DNA of 64,000 nt from Theropithecus gelada. Taxonomy: Eukaryota; Chordata; Mammalia; Primates; Cercopithecidae. Below are positions 22,178 to 33,114 of this stretch, piece by piece. The position numbers were made by a program, and so were the translations under genes. The notes beneath the pieces were generated by a model. That model ran no database searches. It saw nothing but the letters and a program-made list of their open reading frames with translations, and was not told the origin of the DNA. Numbering within the stretch: position 1 is the first letter of the stretch; the number at the start of each line of letters is the position of its first letter. Where the stretch lies: the NCBI RefSeq assembly GCF_003255815.1, contig NC_037689.1, forward strand, positions 148,573,377 through 148,637,376. Reading direction: 5' to 3'.

Positions 22178-23740
22178 TCTTATTCTTCTTATTCAGAAAT
22201 GCATTATTATTATTATTATTATTATTTGCAATTGCTCTTTCGTATACATTTTAGAGCCAGTTGTCAGGCTCCATGGAAAATGTAGAATTTTGATTAGCAT
22301 TGTCATTGGATCTGTAGATCAATTTTGGAAGAATTGAAATCCTTATAATATTGTGTATTTCTAGCCATGAACATGGGCTATGTATTAAGTTATTTAGATT
22401 TTCATAATGTTTTTCAAAATAAAGTTTCATAAATTTCTGCATATAAATTGTGTACATCTCTTGTTAGAGTTATTCCTCAGTATTTTATGGTTTTATTTCT
22501 ATTATAAATGGTTTTTTAATTTAAGAAAACATTTTCTAATTGTTTGTTGCTAATGTATGAAAATGTAATTGTTTTCTATGTCATAATTTTATATTCTGTC
22601 ACTTTGCTAAACTCTTTTTTTCCCCTCACAATTTTCTGTACTCTGGGGTTTTCTATGTAGGCAATTATATAATCTGCAAATAATGACAGTTTTGTTATTC
22701 TTTTCCTATCCTTTCCATTATAGTTCTTTTTAAAAAAAGTCTTGTTTTCCTGGCTAGGAACTCAATCAAGTACAATGTTGAATAGATGTGGTAAGTTCGG
22801 CATTACTGTCTTGCTTCTGATTTAAAGGAGATGCTTCTAACTTTCCCATATTTGGAACGATATTTGCTTGAGACATTTTTGTAAGTGCCTTTATTTCATT
22901 AAGAAAGTTTCCTTTTGTTTCTAGTTTATTACGACATTTATTTATTTATTTATTTACTTTTCAGATGGAGTCTCGCTCTTGTTGCCCATGCTGGTGTGCA
23001 GTGGCATGATCTCAGCTCACCATAACCTCCGCCTCTTGGGTTCAAGCGATTCTCCTGCCTCAGTCTTCTGAGTAACTGGGATTACAGGTGCCCACCACCA
23101 TGCCCAGCTAATTTTGTATTTTTAGTAGAGACAGGGTTTCACCATGTTGGTAAGGCTGGAGTCGAACTCCCGACCTCAGGTTATCCGCCCACCTTGGCCT
23201 CCCAAAGTACTGGGATTATAGGCGTGAACCACCGTGGCCGACCTAATACGGTTTTTAAAAAATATGAATGAGTGCTGAATTATATCAATGCTTTTTCTGT
23301 ATCTATTAAGATGATCATAAGGCTTTTCTTTTTTGACCTATTAATATGTTGAATAACAATTTAGGTAGATTTTCTAATATTAAAACCTCCCCATATTCCT
23401 GAAACTTAAATTGATTAAGGTATATTGTCTTCATTATAAACTGCTAGACTTCATTTTTGTAGTATTTTGTTTATTTTTTTCTTGTTGTAAAATAGGCTTG
23501 ACATTTTTATTCTTATTATGTCATTGTTTGGTTATGGCAACAAGTTTATACCAGCTTCATAAGAGTTTTTTGGAGAATATTTTCTCTTTTTCTGTGTCTT
23601 GCAACAGTTTGAATAAGAGTAGAATAATTTGTTTCTTATTAGTCTGGTACAATATTCCTGTAAAATCATCTGGGCCTACTGTTTTCTTCATAGGAGGATT
23701 TTAAAACCACTGCCTCAGTTTATTTAGTAGTTATAGTACT
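22178..23740 (-). mobile_element. Second L1M ORF2 fragment (antisense)
   Basis: GGCTCCATGGAAAATGTAGA, TTGGATCTGTAGATCAATTT, GTCACTTTGCTAAACTC, TCAAGTACAATGTTGAATAG and TCTGTATCTATTAAGATGAT are antisense ORF2. The first part repeats the ORF2 region already present at 21,600-21,720, so this is a separate older element. A TTA run lies at 22,203-22,227. Confidence 0.85.
22936..23243 (-). mobile_element. AluS-like SINE with a (TTTA)n tail
   Basis: Tail at 22,936-22,957, then GATGGAGTCTCGCTC to CCGTGGCCGACC. Confidence 0.92.
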
Positions 23741-23775
23741 ATGTCAGACTGAATGTTTGGGTCCTGATTCATCAC

Positions 23776-24152
23776 TTTTTTTTTCTTTTTTTCTTTTTTT
23801 TGAGATGGAGCTTTGCTCTTGTTGCCCAGGCTGGAGTACAATGGCGCGATCTCAGCTCACTGCAACCTCTGCCTCCCTGGCTCAAGTGATTCTCCTGCCT
23901 CAGCCTCCCAAGTAGCTGGGATTACAGGTGTGCACCACCACGTTCAGCTAATTTTTGTGTTTTTTTAGAAGAGACAGGGCTTCACTATGTTGGCCAGGCT
24001 GGTCTCAGACTCCTGATCTCAGGTGATCTACCCGCTGATCTCAGGTGATCCACCCGCTGATCTCAGGTAATCCGCCCACTAATCTCAGGTGATCCGCCCG
24101 CCTCGGCCTCCCAAAGTGTTGGGATTACAGGCATGAGCCACCATGACTGGCC
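23776..24152 (-). mobile_element. AluS-like SINE with an internal tandem expansion
   Basis: Antisense Alu, about 66 bases longer than usual because a 22-bp block of the left arm is present four times (24,013-24,100). Confidence 0.95.
24013..24100. repeat. 22-bp tandem repeat, four copies, inside an Alu
   Basis: Units at 24,013-24,034, 24,035-24,056, 24,057-24,078 and 24,079-24,100 share CTGATCTCAGGTGATC plus a CCGCCCG-like end, with one to three changes each. The Alu consensus has this block once. Confidence 0.97.
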
Positions 24153-24889
24153 GACTTTTTGATTTTTTAATTTTCTTTTACTTTGCAGGATCCTGAATTT
24201 CCCCCTCTTATTTTACCCTCTGATCCATGAAAGTTCTGAGGGTGTCCCTCCCTTCCTCCTTTGAAACCCTTCAGACTGTCTGAGTCTCATGTGTTCTTAT
24301 TTATTTATTTAGTATTAGATATTATAAGTAACTGTGTGTTCTCTAAAATCACTTTCCATAATCAGTAGTGTTCTGACCCCCTAGGATACACATAATAGAT
24401 CCATCCAGCATACCATCAACTGGAGTCTTTGGACTCCTGCATTGTATAATAACTCAGGAAGTTCCAAGATTTCAACCTCATTATGTACGGGCCATTAGGT
24501 AAGTCAAGAGTTCGATTAGCCAATCTTGTAAACTCTTAACACTAGTCCTAGGAACTTGAGCCAACATATTAAACATTACAGACTAGATGAATACATTCAT
24601 GTCAATGAATTTAGTCTTTGCTGAGGTCTTGTAACTCCTTTGGAGTATGAGCTATATCCTCCCTGAACAGGCCTTGTACCTCTCCCTCTGGGCTACATTG
24701 GAATTCAGCTCTTGTTATGGGCCTGGAGGCAGTGATAGGTGGTTAGGAGAGGCCTCAGCTTGTGAGTTTACTGCCCAATATGTAATCTTGAAAGGCTTTA
24801 ATGCTGGTACAGAAGAGAGGGGTTGCTTTTCCATGACCTCTCAAAAGTTTCCATTCCATTTTTCTTCTTTTTATTTGTACAGCAATGTT
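24153..24889. other. Unrecognised sequence
   Basis: No gene or repeat is recognised. A TTTA run is at 24,300-24,312. The text CCCCCTAGGATACACATAAT..GTACGGGCCATTAGG could belong to an old retroviral interior, but this is a guess. Confidence 0.3.
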
Positions 24890-25359
24890 CTAAGTATCCT
24901 TATTCACAATAGCCAAATAGTAGAAAAACCCCAGTGTCTGTTGATGAATGAATGAACAAAATGTAATATATTATGTACAATGGAATATTTTTCAGCCTTA
25001 AAAAGGAATGGAATTTTCATACGCACTACAATGTGGATGAATCTTGACAACATTATGATAAATGAAATATGCCAAATACGACAGGACAGATATGTGATTA
25101 CACCTATATGAGGTACCTAGAATGGTTAAATTCACAGAGATACAAAGTAGAATGATGGTTGGCAGGGACCAAGAGGAGGGAGAGATGGAAAGTTATTGTT
25201 TAATGAATACAGGATTTTCAGTTTGGGATGATGAAAAAGCTATGGAGATGAATTGTGGTGATGATTGCACAAAAATTTGAATGTACTATGTCACTGAATT
25301 AAACACCTAAAAATGGTTAAAGGCATGAATTTCAGGTTACATATATTTTACCACAATAA
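24890..25359 (+). mobile_element. L1 3' end (sense, L1M type)
   Basis: TATTCACAATAGCCAAATAG, GTACAATGGAATATTTTTCA, ATGTGGATGAATCTTGACAA and TTGGCAGGGACCAAGAGG follow L1M ORF2 end and 3' UTR order. Confidence 0.85.
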
Positions 25360-25373
25360 AAATGACTTTGACA

Positions 25374-25669
25374 GGCCAGGCGCGGTGGCTCACGCCTGTA
25401 ATCCCAGCACTTTGGGAGGCCGAGGTGAGCAGATCACCTGAGGTCAAGTGTTCGGGACCAGCCTGGCTAACATGGCGAAACCCCGTCTCTTCCAAAAAAT
25501 ACAAAAATTAGCCAGGCATGGTGGTGCACACCTGTAATCCCAGCTACTTGGGAGGCTAATGCCCAAGAATTGCTTGAACCCAAGAGGCAGAGCTTGCAGT
25601 GAGCTGAGATCTTGCCACTGCATTCCAGCCTGGGCGACAGAACGAGACTCTGTCCCCCACCTCCAAAAA
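25374..25669 (+). mobile_element. AluSx-like SINE
   Basis: Sense Alu flanked by AAATGACTTTGACA at 25,360-25,373 and 25,670-25,683, inserted at the tail of the L1. Confidence 0.95.
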
Positions 25670-25683
25670 AAATGACTTTGACA

Positions 25684-27330
25684 AATATTTATTATGGAAT
25701 CATTTTTGTTTGGGTACCCTCACCCCTTACGAAACATCTATACTTTTAATGTGGTTTCTCAATGTCCTTTAAAATGTTCATTTTAAATAAAGCACCATAG
25801 CATAGTCTCTTTGCCTATCAATTGGAGGAGAAAGGCAATGAATTAAAAGATATTGTTTTGAAAAATGAACATACATGCAATGCACCTGCTCTATGGGCTG
25901 TACTATACTAAATAAGTACATTTAATAGAGAAAATAAAATATTTAACAATAAACACTGTGCTTCTGGATATGAGAGCTGGTGAGGTGTGATGGAGGTTTT
26001 GGAATGAAAGGACTGCATAACCAAATACAGTGCAGTAGATGTAAAACCCCAGGAGGACTTCATGTTGAGTCTGATAAGAAGTGGCCAATCAGGCAATGTC
26101 TTAGCCACCTGCACATGCAAACTGCGAGATCAAAGACTAATATGATCAAATAGGATTACTCCAGTGACACGAATGTATGCTGATATTGTGAATTGCAGAT
26201 TATGGAGCATCTACTCCTTTTCTGACTCCTTGGGGTGTAGGATATGCACAAGGTCCATTGCATTTTTCAGAGTCCCAGCTCTTCCTATTGGTGTCCTTAT
26301 CTTAACCTAAGAGACTCAAAGCCTGAATATTTAATTGGTGCTGCAATTCTGCAACCATTACAATGAGACCTTGAGCTTGGCCTTCGGTCACATCTGCCCT
26401 TGCCTAAGGAGGTAGGAAATGCTCTAAGATACCATGGAAGCCTGCTGCTCTACTTGTGTTCTTTTTTCCCCCCACATACCATCATTCCCAATCTAGTTGT
26501 GTTCTCGATTGCATGTTCATAGTTTCAAAGTTTTTTTTTCCCCCTATGATTTCTAGAGCCTTAATATGGATCTAAGTGCTACCGCAATCTTTACAATCAC
26601 TGTTGTTACCATGCCAACCGACTGCCATAGTCACTTTATCTCCTATCACATTGCCCTCCACTTGTACTTCATCCCAGTTTTGGGATGGTGATCATGTGAG
26701 TAATCATGATATTACTGAATGCCATGGATTACCATGGACTGCTTCATCTTGGAAGAAGACTATTCCCTGTACTGCTCCAAAATATGTTAAAGCTAAACCC
26801 AGAATCCCATTAGGAGAATTTGTTTCCTGGGACTATTTCTGATACCAATGATTGTACTAGACAGGGTCTCAACAGGAAACATATGAGACAAGAGAGAAAG
26901 AGGATAATTTAAAAAGTGCAAAAACCTGGGACTTAGTAACAGCTGACCTGTTACCACTCCTAGGCCTGAAGGGATTAGTAGAGGGAGTGTGTCCCAGGAC
27001 CCAGTTGTATATAGAGTTTATAAAGTCACTTGTGTTAAGAGAGGCAGTGACTTTCTTTCAGCCAAGGGACCAGTCAGCTCAGGGGTGACCTTGCAAGGAT
27101 GGAGTCAGGAGAATAAATACCATGACCTGATTCTTTGTCCTTCCCCCAATTCCCCGCTGGGGTATCTAATTGGCTAAACCCAACTGGGAAATAGAGATCA
27201 AGGGAGCAACACTAACGAAGTTCATGCAAGTCAGCCTTTTGAGGTGGTCAGCAGGTTACAGAAGGGTGAAGGGTGGATCTGGGAGGGAATGTATGGACAG
27301 TAAACTGTAGATACCCAGCTCAGGTACTTT
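25684..27330. other. Unique or unrecognised sequence
   Basis: Longest repeat-free stretch of this half of the window. No exon-like frame or conserved domain is seen. The part 26,860-27,170 may be an old LTR interior (CAACAGGAAACATATGAGAC..AAAAACCTGGGACTTAGTAA), not nameable by eye. Confidence 0.35.
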
Positions 27331-28300
27331 TTGGGTTCTTTAACATCTGAAAATGGCTACACCTTTCATTCACAAAACTGGTTTGAGTGGATATAGAATT
27401 TAGTATGCAATAATTTCCCCTTAGAAATATACAGACATTGCTTCGTAGTTTTCTGGCATTTAATATTATAAATGAAAAGCTTGACTCTGATCTGATTATT
27501 TTTCCCCGTGGATAATTCTGATTTCCTTTTGGAAGCAAGTAGAACTTTCTCTTCGTCGCTGGAATTCACGAATTTCCCCAAGAAATTAACATGTTAGGTT
27601 ATATTTTGTTTTTCCTGCTCAGCACTCAGTGGGCTCTTTCCACATGGAGACTCAAATCTTTAACACTTTTCTCCCAATTCTAATTTCCTTGTCACTATGC
27701 TCAGCTCTCTGTATCATTCCTTCTAATTAATAAATTTAGTTTCAGGCTGGGCGCGGTGGCTCAAGCCTGTAATCCTAGCACTTTGGGAGGCCGAGACGGG
27801 CGGATCACGAGGTCAGGAGATCGAGACCATCCTGGCTAACACGGTGAAACCCCGTCTCTACTAAAAAATACAAAAAACTAGCCGGGCGAGGTGGCTGGCG
27901 CCTGTAGTCCCAGCTACTCGGGAGGCTGAGGCAGGAGAATAGCGTAAACCCGGGAGGCGGAGCTTGCAGTGAGCTGAGATCCGGCCACTGCACTCCAGTC
28001 TGGGCGACAGAGCGAGACTCCGTCTCAAAAAAAAAAAAAAAAAAAAAATTTAGTTTCAGCACCATCCAATTTGTTTGTCAGTATCTCATTTGTAGTTTGT
28101 TTTGGTCAATCCTGTTTGATATTTCTAAGGACTTCATTGTTCTCTAATATTGTTTTATTTTTCACAGTGGCCTGCAGGAGAATATTGGCATATTCTCTCA
28201 AATCCTCCTCAGATCTCATATCTCTCAAATCTAATTCCCCAATTAGATTTTAGAAAGTTCTTTCCTGTTTGCTAGATTGACTCTGTTTCACTGGTTTGAA
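27331..28300 (-). mobile_element. Old L1M 3' region (antisense), split by an AluYR
   Basis: TGAGTGGATATAGAATTTAG, GTAGTTTTCTGGCATTTAAT and CCCCGTGGATAATTCTGATT are typical of antisense L1M 3' sequence. The same type of text resumes after the Alu. Confidence 0.5.
27745..28045 (+). mobile_element. AluYR-type SINE (Old World monkey lineage)
   Basis: All four diagnostic variants plus GCGTAAACCCGGG. AAATTTAGTTTCA at 27,732-27,744 and 28,046-28,058 is a perfect duplication. Confidence 0.96.
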
Positions 28301-28900
28301 CTCATTTCTCAGATTGATTTTGCTGGTTTATTTTTTTTGTTTGTTTTCGTTTTTTGCTTCTGATTCTCCCTATATATTTGGTGATTGTCTGTTGTTTGTT
28401 TCTTTGTTTTTGGTGTGATAGCTTGTGTTGTGTTTGATCGGCTCTCCCACTCCAGCCCAACCTTAGATGACAAAGAACCACCTCCCTTAAAATATTTTTT
28501 TTATTACGAGTTGGCTTTAACAAGAAAAAAACACTATTAGCTACCATGGTTTCTATTCCACTCCGCAGTGATACTCAGTGGGGGAAAAATTAAGTAGAGG
28601 AGGGTTTCTTGTCTGTTCTGAAACACTTTTTAGATTCTGTCCCTCTAAACCAGAGAAAATTATTGAGATCAGTTGGATCATGAGTAAAAAAGAAATAATA
28701 AAAACAAAAGATTGTGCATTGGATTCAAGAAGTTAGAGAGAAACAATAATATCAACAACAGTGAAAACCCTGAAGAAGATAAAGAGAAGCAATTATTAAA
28801 GACAAAACAATAAATCACTGAAGTAGAAGACAGTTGAAAAATAAATTTCAGTTAACAGGGTAGTTCTTATGGTAAAATAAAAAATAAAAAAGAAAAGAAT

Positions 28901-29209
28901 GCCGGGTGCAGTGGCTCAAGCCTGTAATCCCAGCACTTTGGGAGGCCGAGACGGGCGGATCACGAGGTCAGGAGATCGAGACCATCCTGGCTAACACGGT
29001 GAAACCCCGTCTCTACTAAAAAATACAAAAAGAAAAAACCCAAAAAACTAGCCGGGCGAGGTGGCGGCGGGTGCCTGTAGTCCCAGCTACTCGGGAGGCT
29101 GAGGCAGGAGAATGGCGTGAACCCGGGAGGCGGAGCTTGCAGTGAGCCCAGATGGTGCCACTGCACTCCAGCCCGGGCGACAGAGCGAGACTCCTTCTCA
29201 AAAAAAAAA

Positions 29210-29226
<17 letters not shown>
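28901..29226 (+). mobile_element. AluYR-type SINE with a linker insertion
   Basis: Diagnostic CTCAAGCC, CGAGACGGG and ACTAGCCGGGCGAGG. An extra GAAAAAACCC-type block of about 15 bases lies in the AATACAAAAA region, plus an extra GCG after GAGGTGGCG. The A-tail runs into (AAAAG)n up to 29,246. Confidence 0.94.
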
Positions 29227-29246
<20 letters not shown>

Positions 29247-29426
29247 TGTAAAATATATACGAAAAAGAAAAATTAATTGAGGAGCTGGGTCTTTGAAAAG
29301 ATAAAATAAAATTGACTAAACTTGGGCAAATAATATTGAGAAAAAAGAAGGATCATACAAGTACACATGACTCAATGCCAAATGATATCTCTAGTCCAGA
29401 TACAGATGTTTAAAAAAAATTATACA

Positions 29427-29719
29427 GGCTGGGCACAGTGGCTCACGCCTGTAATCTCAACACTTTGGGAGGCCGAGGCGAGTGGATCACGAGGTCAGGA
29501 GACCAAGACCAGCCTGGCCAACATGGTGAAGCCTCCTCTCTACTGAAAATATAAAAGTTAGCCAGGCATGATGGTGTGCGCCTGTAATCCCAGCTACTCC
29601 GGAGGCTGAGGCAGGAGAATCTCTTGAACCCGGGAGGCGGAGTTTGCAGTGAGCCTAGACTGCACCACTGTACTCCAGCCTGGGTGACAGAGCAAGGCTC
29701 CATCTCAAACAACAACAAA
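29427..29719 (+). mobile_element. AluS-like SINE
   Basis: Sense dimer from GGCTGGGCACAGTGGC to CTCCATCTCAAAC followed by an (AAC)n tail and a TA run. Confidence 0.92.
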
Positions 29720-29943
29720 TACATACATATATATATAATATTTTGTAAATTCTATTCTAAATTTAGAAACTCTGGGATATCATGCATGGCTTTATAGGAA
29801 AACATAAATGATCAAAGTTGACACAATGATACATAGGGAGTTCCATGAATGAATAATATTAAAAGAAATCGAAAGCATTAAAGCACAATGTTTTCCAAAT
29901 AATGGTCCTTGGACTACCTGCATCAGAATCCCATGGAGTGCTT

Positions 29944-30299
29944 TTCTTTTTCTTTTTTCTTTTCTTTTAATTTAATTTAATTTAATTTAATTTTTTTTTG
30001 AGGCAGGATCTTGCTCTGTCGGCCATGCTGGAGTGCAGTGACATGATCACAGCTCACTGCAACCTTGGCCTCCCAGGCTCTGGCAAACCTCCCACCTCAA
30101 CCTCCCAAGTAGCTGGGACTACAGGGATGTGCCACCATGCCCAGATAATTTTTTTTTATGTTTTATTTTTATTTTGTAGAGACAAGGTCTTGCTATGTTA
30201 CTCAGGCTGATCTCAAAATCCCGGGCTCAAGTGATCGTTGTGCCTCAACCTCCCAGAGTGCTGGGATTATGAAGTGTGAGCCACCGCACCCGGACTATT
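29944..30299 (-). mobile_element. AluJ-like SINE with an (AATTT)n tail
   Basis: The tail microsatellite is at about 29,966-29,991 and the body is 29,999-30,295. GAGTGCTT at 29,936-29,943 and 30,300-30,307 is the target duplication inside MER5A. Confidence 0.9.
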
Positions 30300-30363
30300 G
30301 AGTGCTTCTAAAATGAAGATTCCTGAAGTTTTAGTGTTTAATAGCACTATAGGGTGACTACAA

Positions 30364-30862
30364 CTTTTTTTTTAATTAAAAAGTGAACTTTAGTGTCGAA
30401 AATGCAAACTTGGGGAGGGCAGAAAAAATCACACACAAGGCTGTCACTTCACACTTGGAGGGTTGCACAGCGGCCCGGCAGAGGCGCTCCTCACTTCCCA
30501 GACAGGGTGGTGGCCGGGCAGAGGGGCTCCTCACATCCCAGACAGTGGGGCGACTGGGCAGAGGAGCTCTCAGAGGAGTGAGACGGAGTTTCACTCTTGT
30601 CTCCAGGTTGGAGTGCAGTGGCGCGATCTCGGCTCACCGCAACCTCCGCCTCCCAGGTTCAAGCGATTCTCCTGCCTCAGCCTCCCGAGTAGCTGGGATT
30701 ACAGGCATGTGCCACCACGCCTGGCTAATTACTTGTATTTTTAGTAGAGACGGAGTTTCACCATGTTGGTCAGGCTGGTCTCGAACTCCCGACCTCAGGT
30801 GATCCACCCGCCTCGGCCTCCCAAATTGCTGGGATTACAGGCGTGAGCCACCGCGCCCAGCA
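30364..30862 (-). mobile_element. Alu-VNTR composite retroelement (SVA2-like)
   Basis: Read on the minus strand it is a full Alu, two and a half GC-rich VNTR units, a unique 3' part of about 95 bases and a short poly-A. AGGGTGACTACAA (30,351-30,363) and AGGGTGACTATAA (30,863-30,875) flank the whole unit. The Alu has no A-tail and runs straight into the VNTR, so the parts moved together. The VNTR unit is that of SVA/SVA2 elements; the SVA2 label is from recall. Confidence 0.8.
30471..30569 (-). repeat. GC-rich VNTR of SVA type, 2.4 units of about 41 bp
   Basis: Units at 30,471-30,511, 30,512-30,553 and 30,554-30,569 share GGCAGAGG.GCTCCTCAC and TCCCAGACAG. On the minus strand this is the SVA VNTR sense direction. 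Confidence 0.9.
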
Positions 30863-31295
30863 AGGGTGACTATAATTAACAACAGCTCATTGGATATTTT
30901 CAAATAGTTAGAAGAATGGATTTTGAATGTTCCCAAAGAAATGATAAGTGTTTGGGGTGATGGATATGCTAATTACCCCGACTGGTTTATTATACATTAT
31001 ATACATATACTGAGATATCACACTGTACCCGATAAATATGCAGAATTATTACATGCCAATTTAAAATAATAAAAGCAAAAAATACAATAAGATAAAAATT
31101 GAAGATTCCTGGGTTTTGACTTGGACTATTTAGATCAGAGTATTTAGCATAATTTGGATTTGAAAGCCTGAGAATGATAGCCAAAAAAAAAAAAGGATAA
31201 AAATTGCTAAATAAAATGCTAGCAAATAGAATTCAGCACAATATCAAAAGAATGATGAAACACATTTAACAAGGATTATTCCATATGCAGCTATC

Positions 31296-32317
31296 CAAAT
31301 GCCCTCTTAGCATCTCCTTCTGGATGGCTAATGGGCATCCCAAATTTAACACATCCCAAACCAAATTCCTGATCTTCCTTTCAAAACCTGCTCTTCCTGC
31401 AATCCTCATTTCACTCTATAACAACTCCATTCTACTACCTGTGACTTCTCTGTTTCTCTCATGCCTCATAGCCCATCTGTCAATGAATCTTGTGGGCTTT
31501 TACTTTCAAAGTATATCCATATGCAGTCATGTGCTATATAATGACAATGTTTTTGGTTACCAAGGGACCATATATATGACTGTGGTCCCGTAGATTACAA
31601 TATGGCATTTTTACTGTGCCTTTTCGATGTTTAGCTATGTTTAGATACACAAATAATTACCCTTGTATTATAATTGCCTACAGTATACAGTATAGCCACA
31701 TGCTGTACAGGTGTGTGGTCTCAGAGAAATAGGCTATACCATACAGCTGAAATGTGTTGTAGGCTAGGTGTGTATCCCATCTATGTGTGTGTAACTGCAC
31801 TCTATGAAGTTTGTACAATGACAAAATTGCCTAACAGTGCATTTCTCAGAATGTATACAGGTTGCTAAGTGACATATGATTGTATGTCCATAGGCTACCT
31901 CCACTGCTAGCTCTGTGGTCCAAGCCAAGGGCCCCCATCAGCTCTCACTGAGATGAGTGCAACAGATTCCTAAATGGTATCCCTACTTCCACTTGTGCCC
32001 TTCCCCAACCTATTTCCTACACGACAGCTAGAGTACTTTTTTTCACACATAATCAGATTGTCACTCCCTCACTTAAAACTCTCCAAAGGCTTCCCAGTCA
32101 TAAAAGTCATCTGGCCATTCCTCAAACATGCCAAATGTATGCTTGTCTTTTGTATGGACATTCTATGTTTATTTCTGTTTATTGCCTCTCTCCACCACTA
32201 ACGTTTGAGCTCCATGAGAGCAGAGACTTGGTTTATCTTTTTTGCTGTTGTATCTCCAGAGCCTAGAACAGTGCCTGGCACACAGCAGACGCATAATAAA
32301 TGTTTTATGAATGAAGG
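31296..32317 (+). mobile_element. L2 LINE 3' part (sense) with MER2 inside
   Basis: CAAATTCCTGATCTTCC before MER2, then AACTCTCCAAAGGCTTCCCA, GAGCTCCATGAGAGCAGAG and CAGTGCCTGGCACACAGCAG, ending in AATGAAGGAA, follow L2 to its natural 3' end. Confidence 0.82.
31524..31882. mobile_element. MER2 (Tigger1-derived MITE)
   Basis: CAGTCATGTGCTATATAATG at the left and an inverted CAATCATATGTCACTTAGCA at the right are the termini. ACAGTATACAGTATAGCCAC and ATAGGCTATACCATACAGC match the interior. A TA follows the right end. The size of 359 fits the family. Confidence 0.9.
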
Positions 32318-32639
32318 AATACCCCAAAACAAGGGTGATTCAACATTAGAAAATTCACTGTTATAATTAATCACACTGGCCAGTAGTTCAAAGGTGACTG
32401 AGCACATGATAATTTTAATAGACACCAAAGAGATGCTTGATAAACTAGCAAACATTCCTAGTAAAGGATTTTGATGAACTTCCTGATTTTAAAAAATCAA
32501 TTTCAAACGAATAGCCCAGATCATAGCTGACTGTGAAACCCTAGAGACATGCTCATTAAACTCAGGACAGAACATGAAGACCTTTATCCTATGAGTGTAT
32601 AGCCCCAACTTAATTTTTCTTCTTGTACTTGTATTGGGA

Positions 32640-32860
32640 CGGAGCATCAAATACTGGGATAAGTTCCTCATACATGCTGTTTTATTAATTTTCATGCCAA
32701 TCCTATGAGGGCAGTGGTATCCTCTATTCACAGTCAATATAATGGTGCCTCTGCAAAGTTAACCCGTTTCCCAAAGTCAGTGAGTACAGGAGGCAACTAG
32801 GATGCAGACCCAGAGCTGGCAGAGGGCAAGGGTCTGGCTCGACTGAGCCCCAGAATAAGA
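32640..32860 (-). mobile_element. MIR SINE (antisense)
   Basis: ATCCTATGAGGGCAGTGGTA, CCAAAGTCAGTGAGTACAGG and GATGCAGACCCAGAGCTGGC follow antisense MIR. Confidence 0.7.
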
Positions 32861-32975
32861 ATGAGCATCAGAATGATGAACTCTAAATGGCCCACAGGCA
32901 TAAAAATAGTTCATTCTCACTAATTAACGGAGAAATGTGAATGAAAGCAATAATGCCTATCAAATGGCGAGTCTT

Positions 32976-33114
32976 ATTTATTTATTTATTATATTTTAAG
33001 TTCTGGGATACATGTGCAAAACGTGCAGGTTTGTTACATAGGTATACACGTGCCATGGAGGTTTGCTGCACCCATCAACCTGTCACCTAGGTTTTAAGCC
33101 CCATATGTGTTATG
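32976..33114 (-). mobile_element. Very short L1P 3' end (139 bases)
   Basis: TTTAAGTTCTGGGATACATG through CACCTAGGTTTTAAGCCCC is antisense L1P 3' UTR. TATCAAATGGCGAGTCTT (32,958-32,975) and TATCAAATGGCAAGTCTT (33,115-33,132) form an 18-bp duplication. Confidence 0.95.

Larger units (their letters stand above)
28560..29880 (+). mobile_element. L1M ORF2 fragment (sense), interrupted by two Alus
   Basis: GAGCTGGGTCTTTGAAAAGA at 29,282 onward and AAAGAAATCGAAAGCATTAA at 29,860 are sense ORF2 text. The A-rich part before 28,900 probably belongs to it. Confidence 0.65.
30326..31099 (+). mobile_element. L1 3' UTR fragment (sense), split by an Alu-VNTR composite
   Basis: TAGCACTATAGGGTGACTA, then after the composite AACAGCTCATTGGATATTTT and GTTTGGGGTGATGGATATGC, match the L1MA/L1PB 3' UTR. 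TGAAGATTCCTG at 30,314-30,325 and 31,100-31,111 is its perfect 12-bp duplication in MER5A. Confidence 0.88.
29885..31185 (+). mobile_element. MER5A-like hAT transposon, split by two insertions
   Basis: ATGGTCCTTGGACTACCTGC and ATCAGAATCCCATGGAGTGC precede an AluJ. AAAATGAAGATTCCTG follows it, and GATTCCTGGGTTTTGACTTG resumes after the L1 fragment. The order matches MER5A. Confidence 0.72.
31190..32490 (+). mobile_element. L1M ORF2 fragment (sense), split by an L2
   Basis: AAATGCTAGCAAATAGAATT at 31,215 and, after the L2, ACAAGGGTGATTCAACATTA and ATAGACACCAAAGAGATGCT are consecutive ORF2 text in the sense direction. Confidence 0.75.

Noticed and set aside
30383..30802. 139-codon frame
   Set aside because: It reads through the VNTR and an antisense Alu; the Alu part gives the usual SRDGVSPCWSGWS-type peptide.
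30364..30862. Canonical SVA
   Set aside because: There is no hexamer repeat and no SINE-R, and the Alu is a normal full-length sense copy relative to the VNTR, unlike the SVA Alu-like region.
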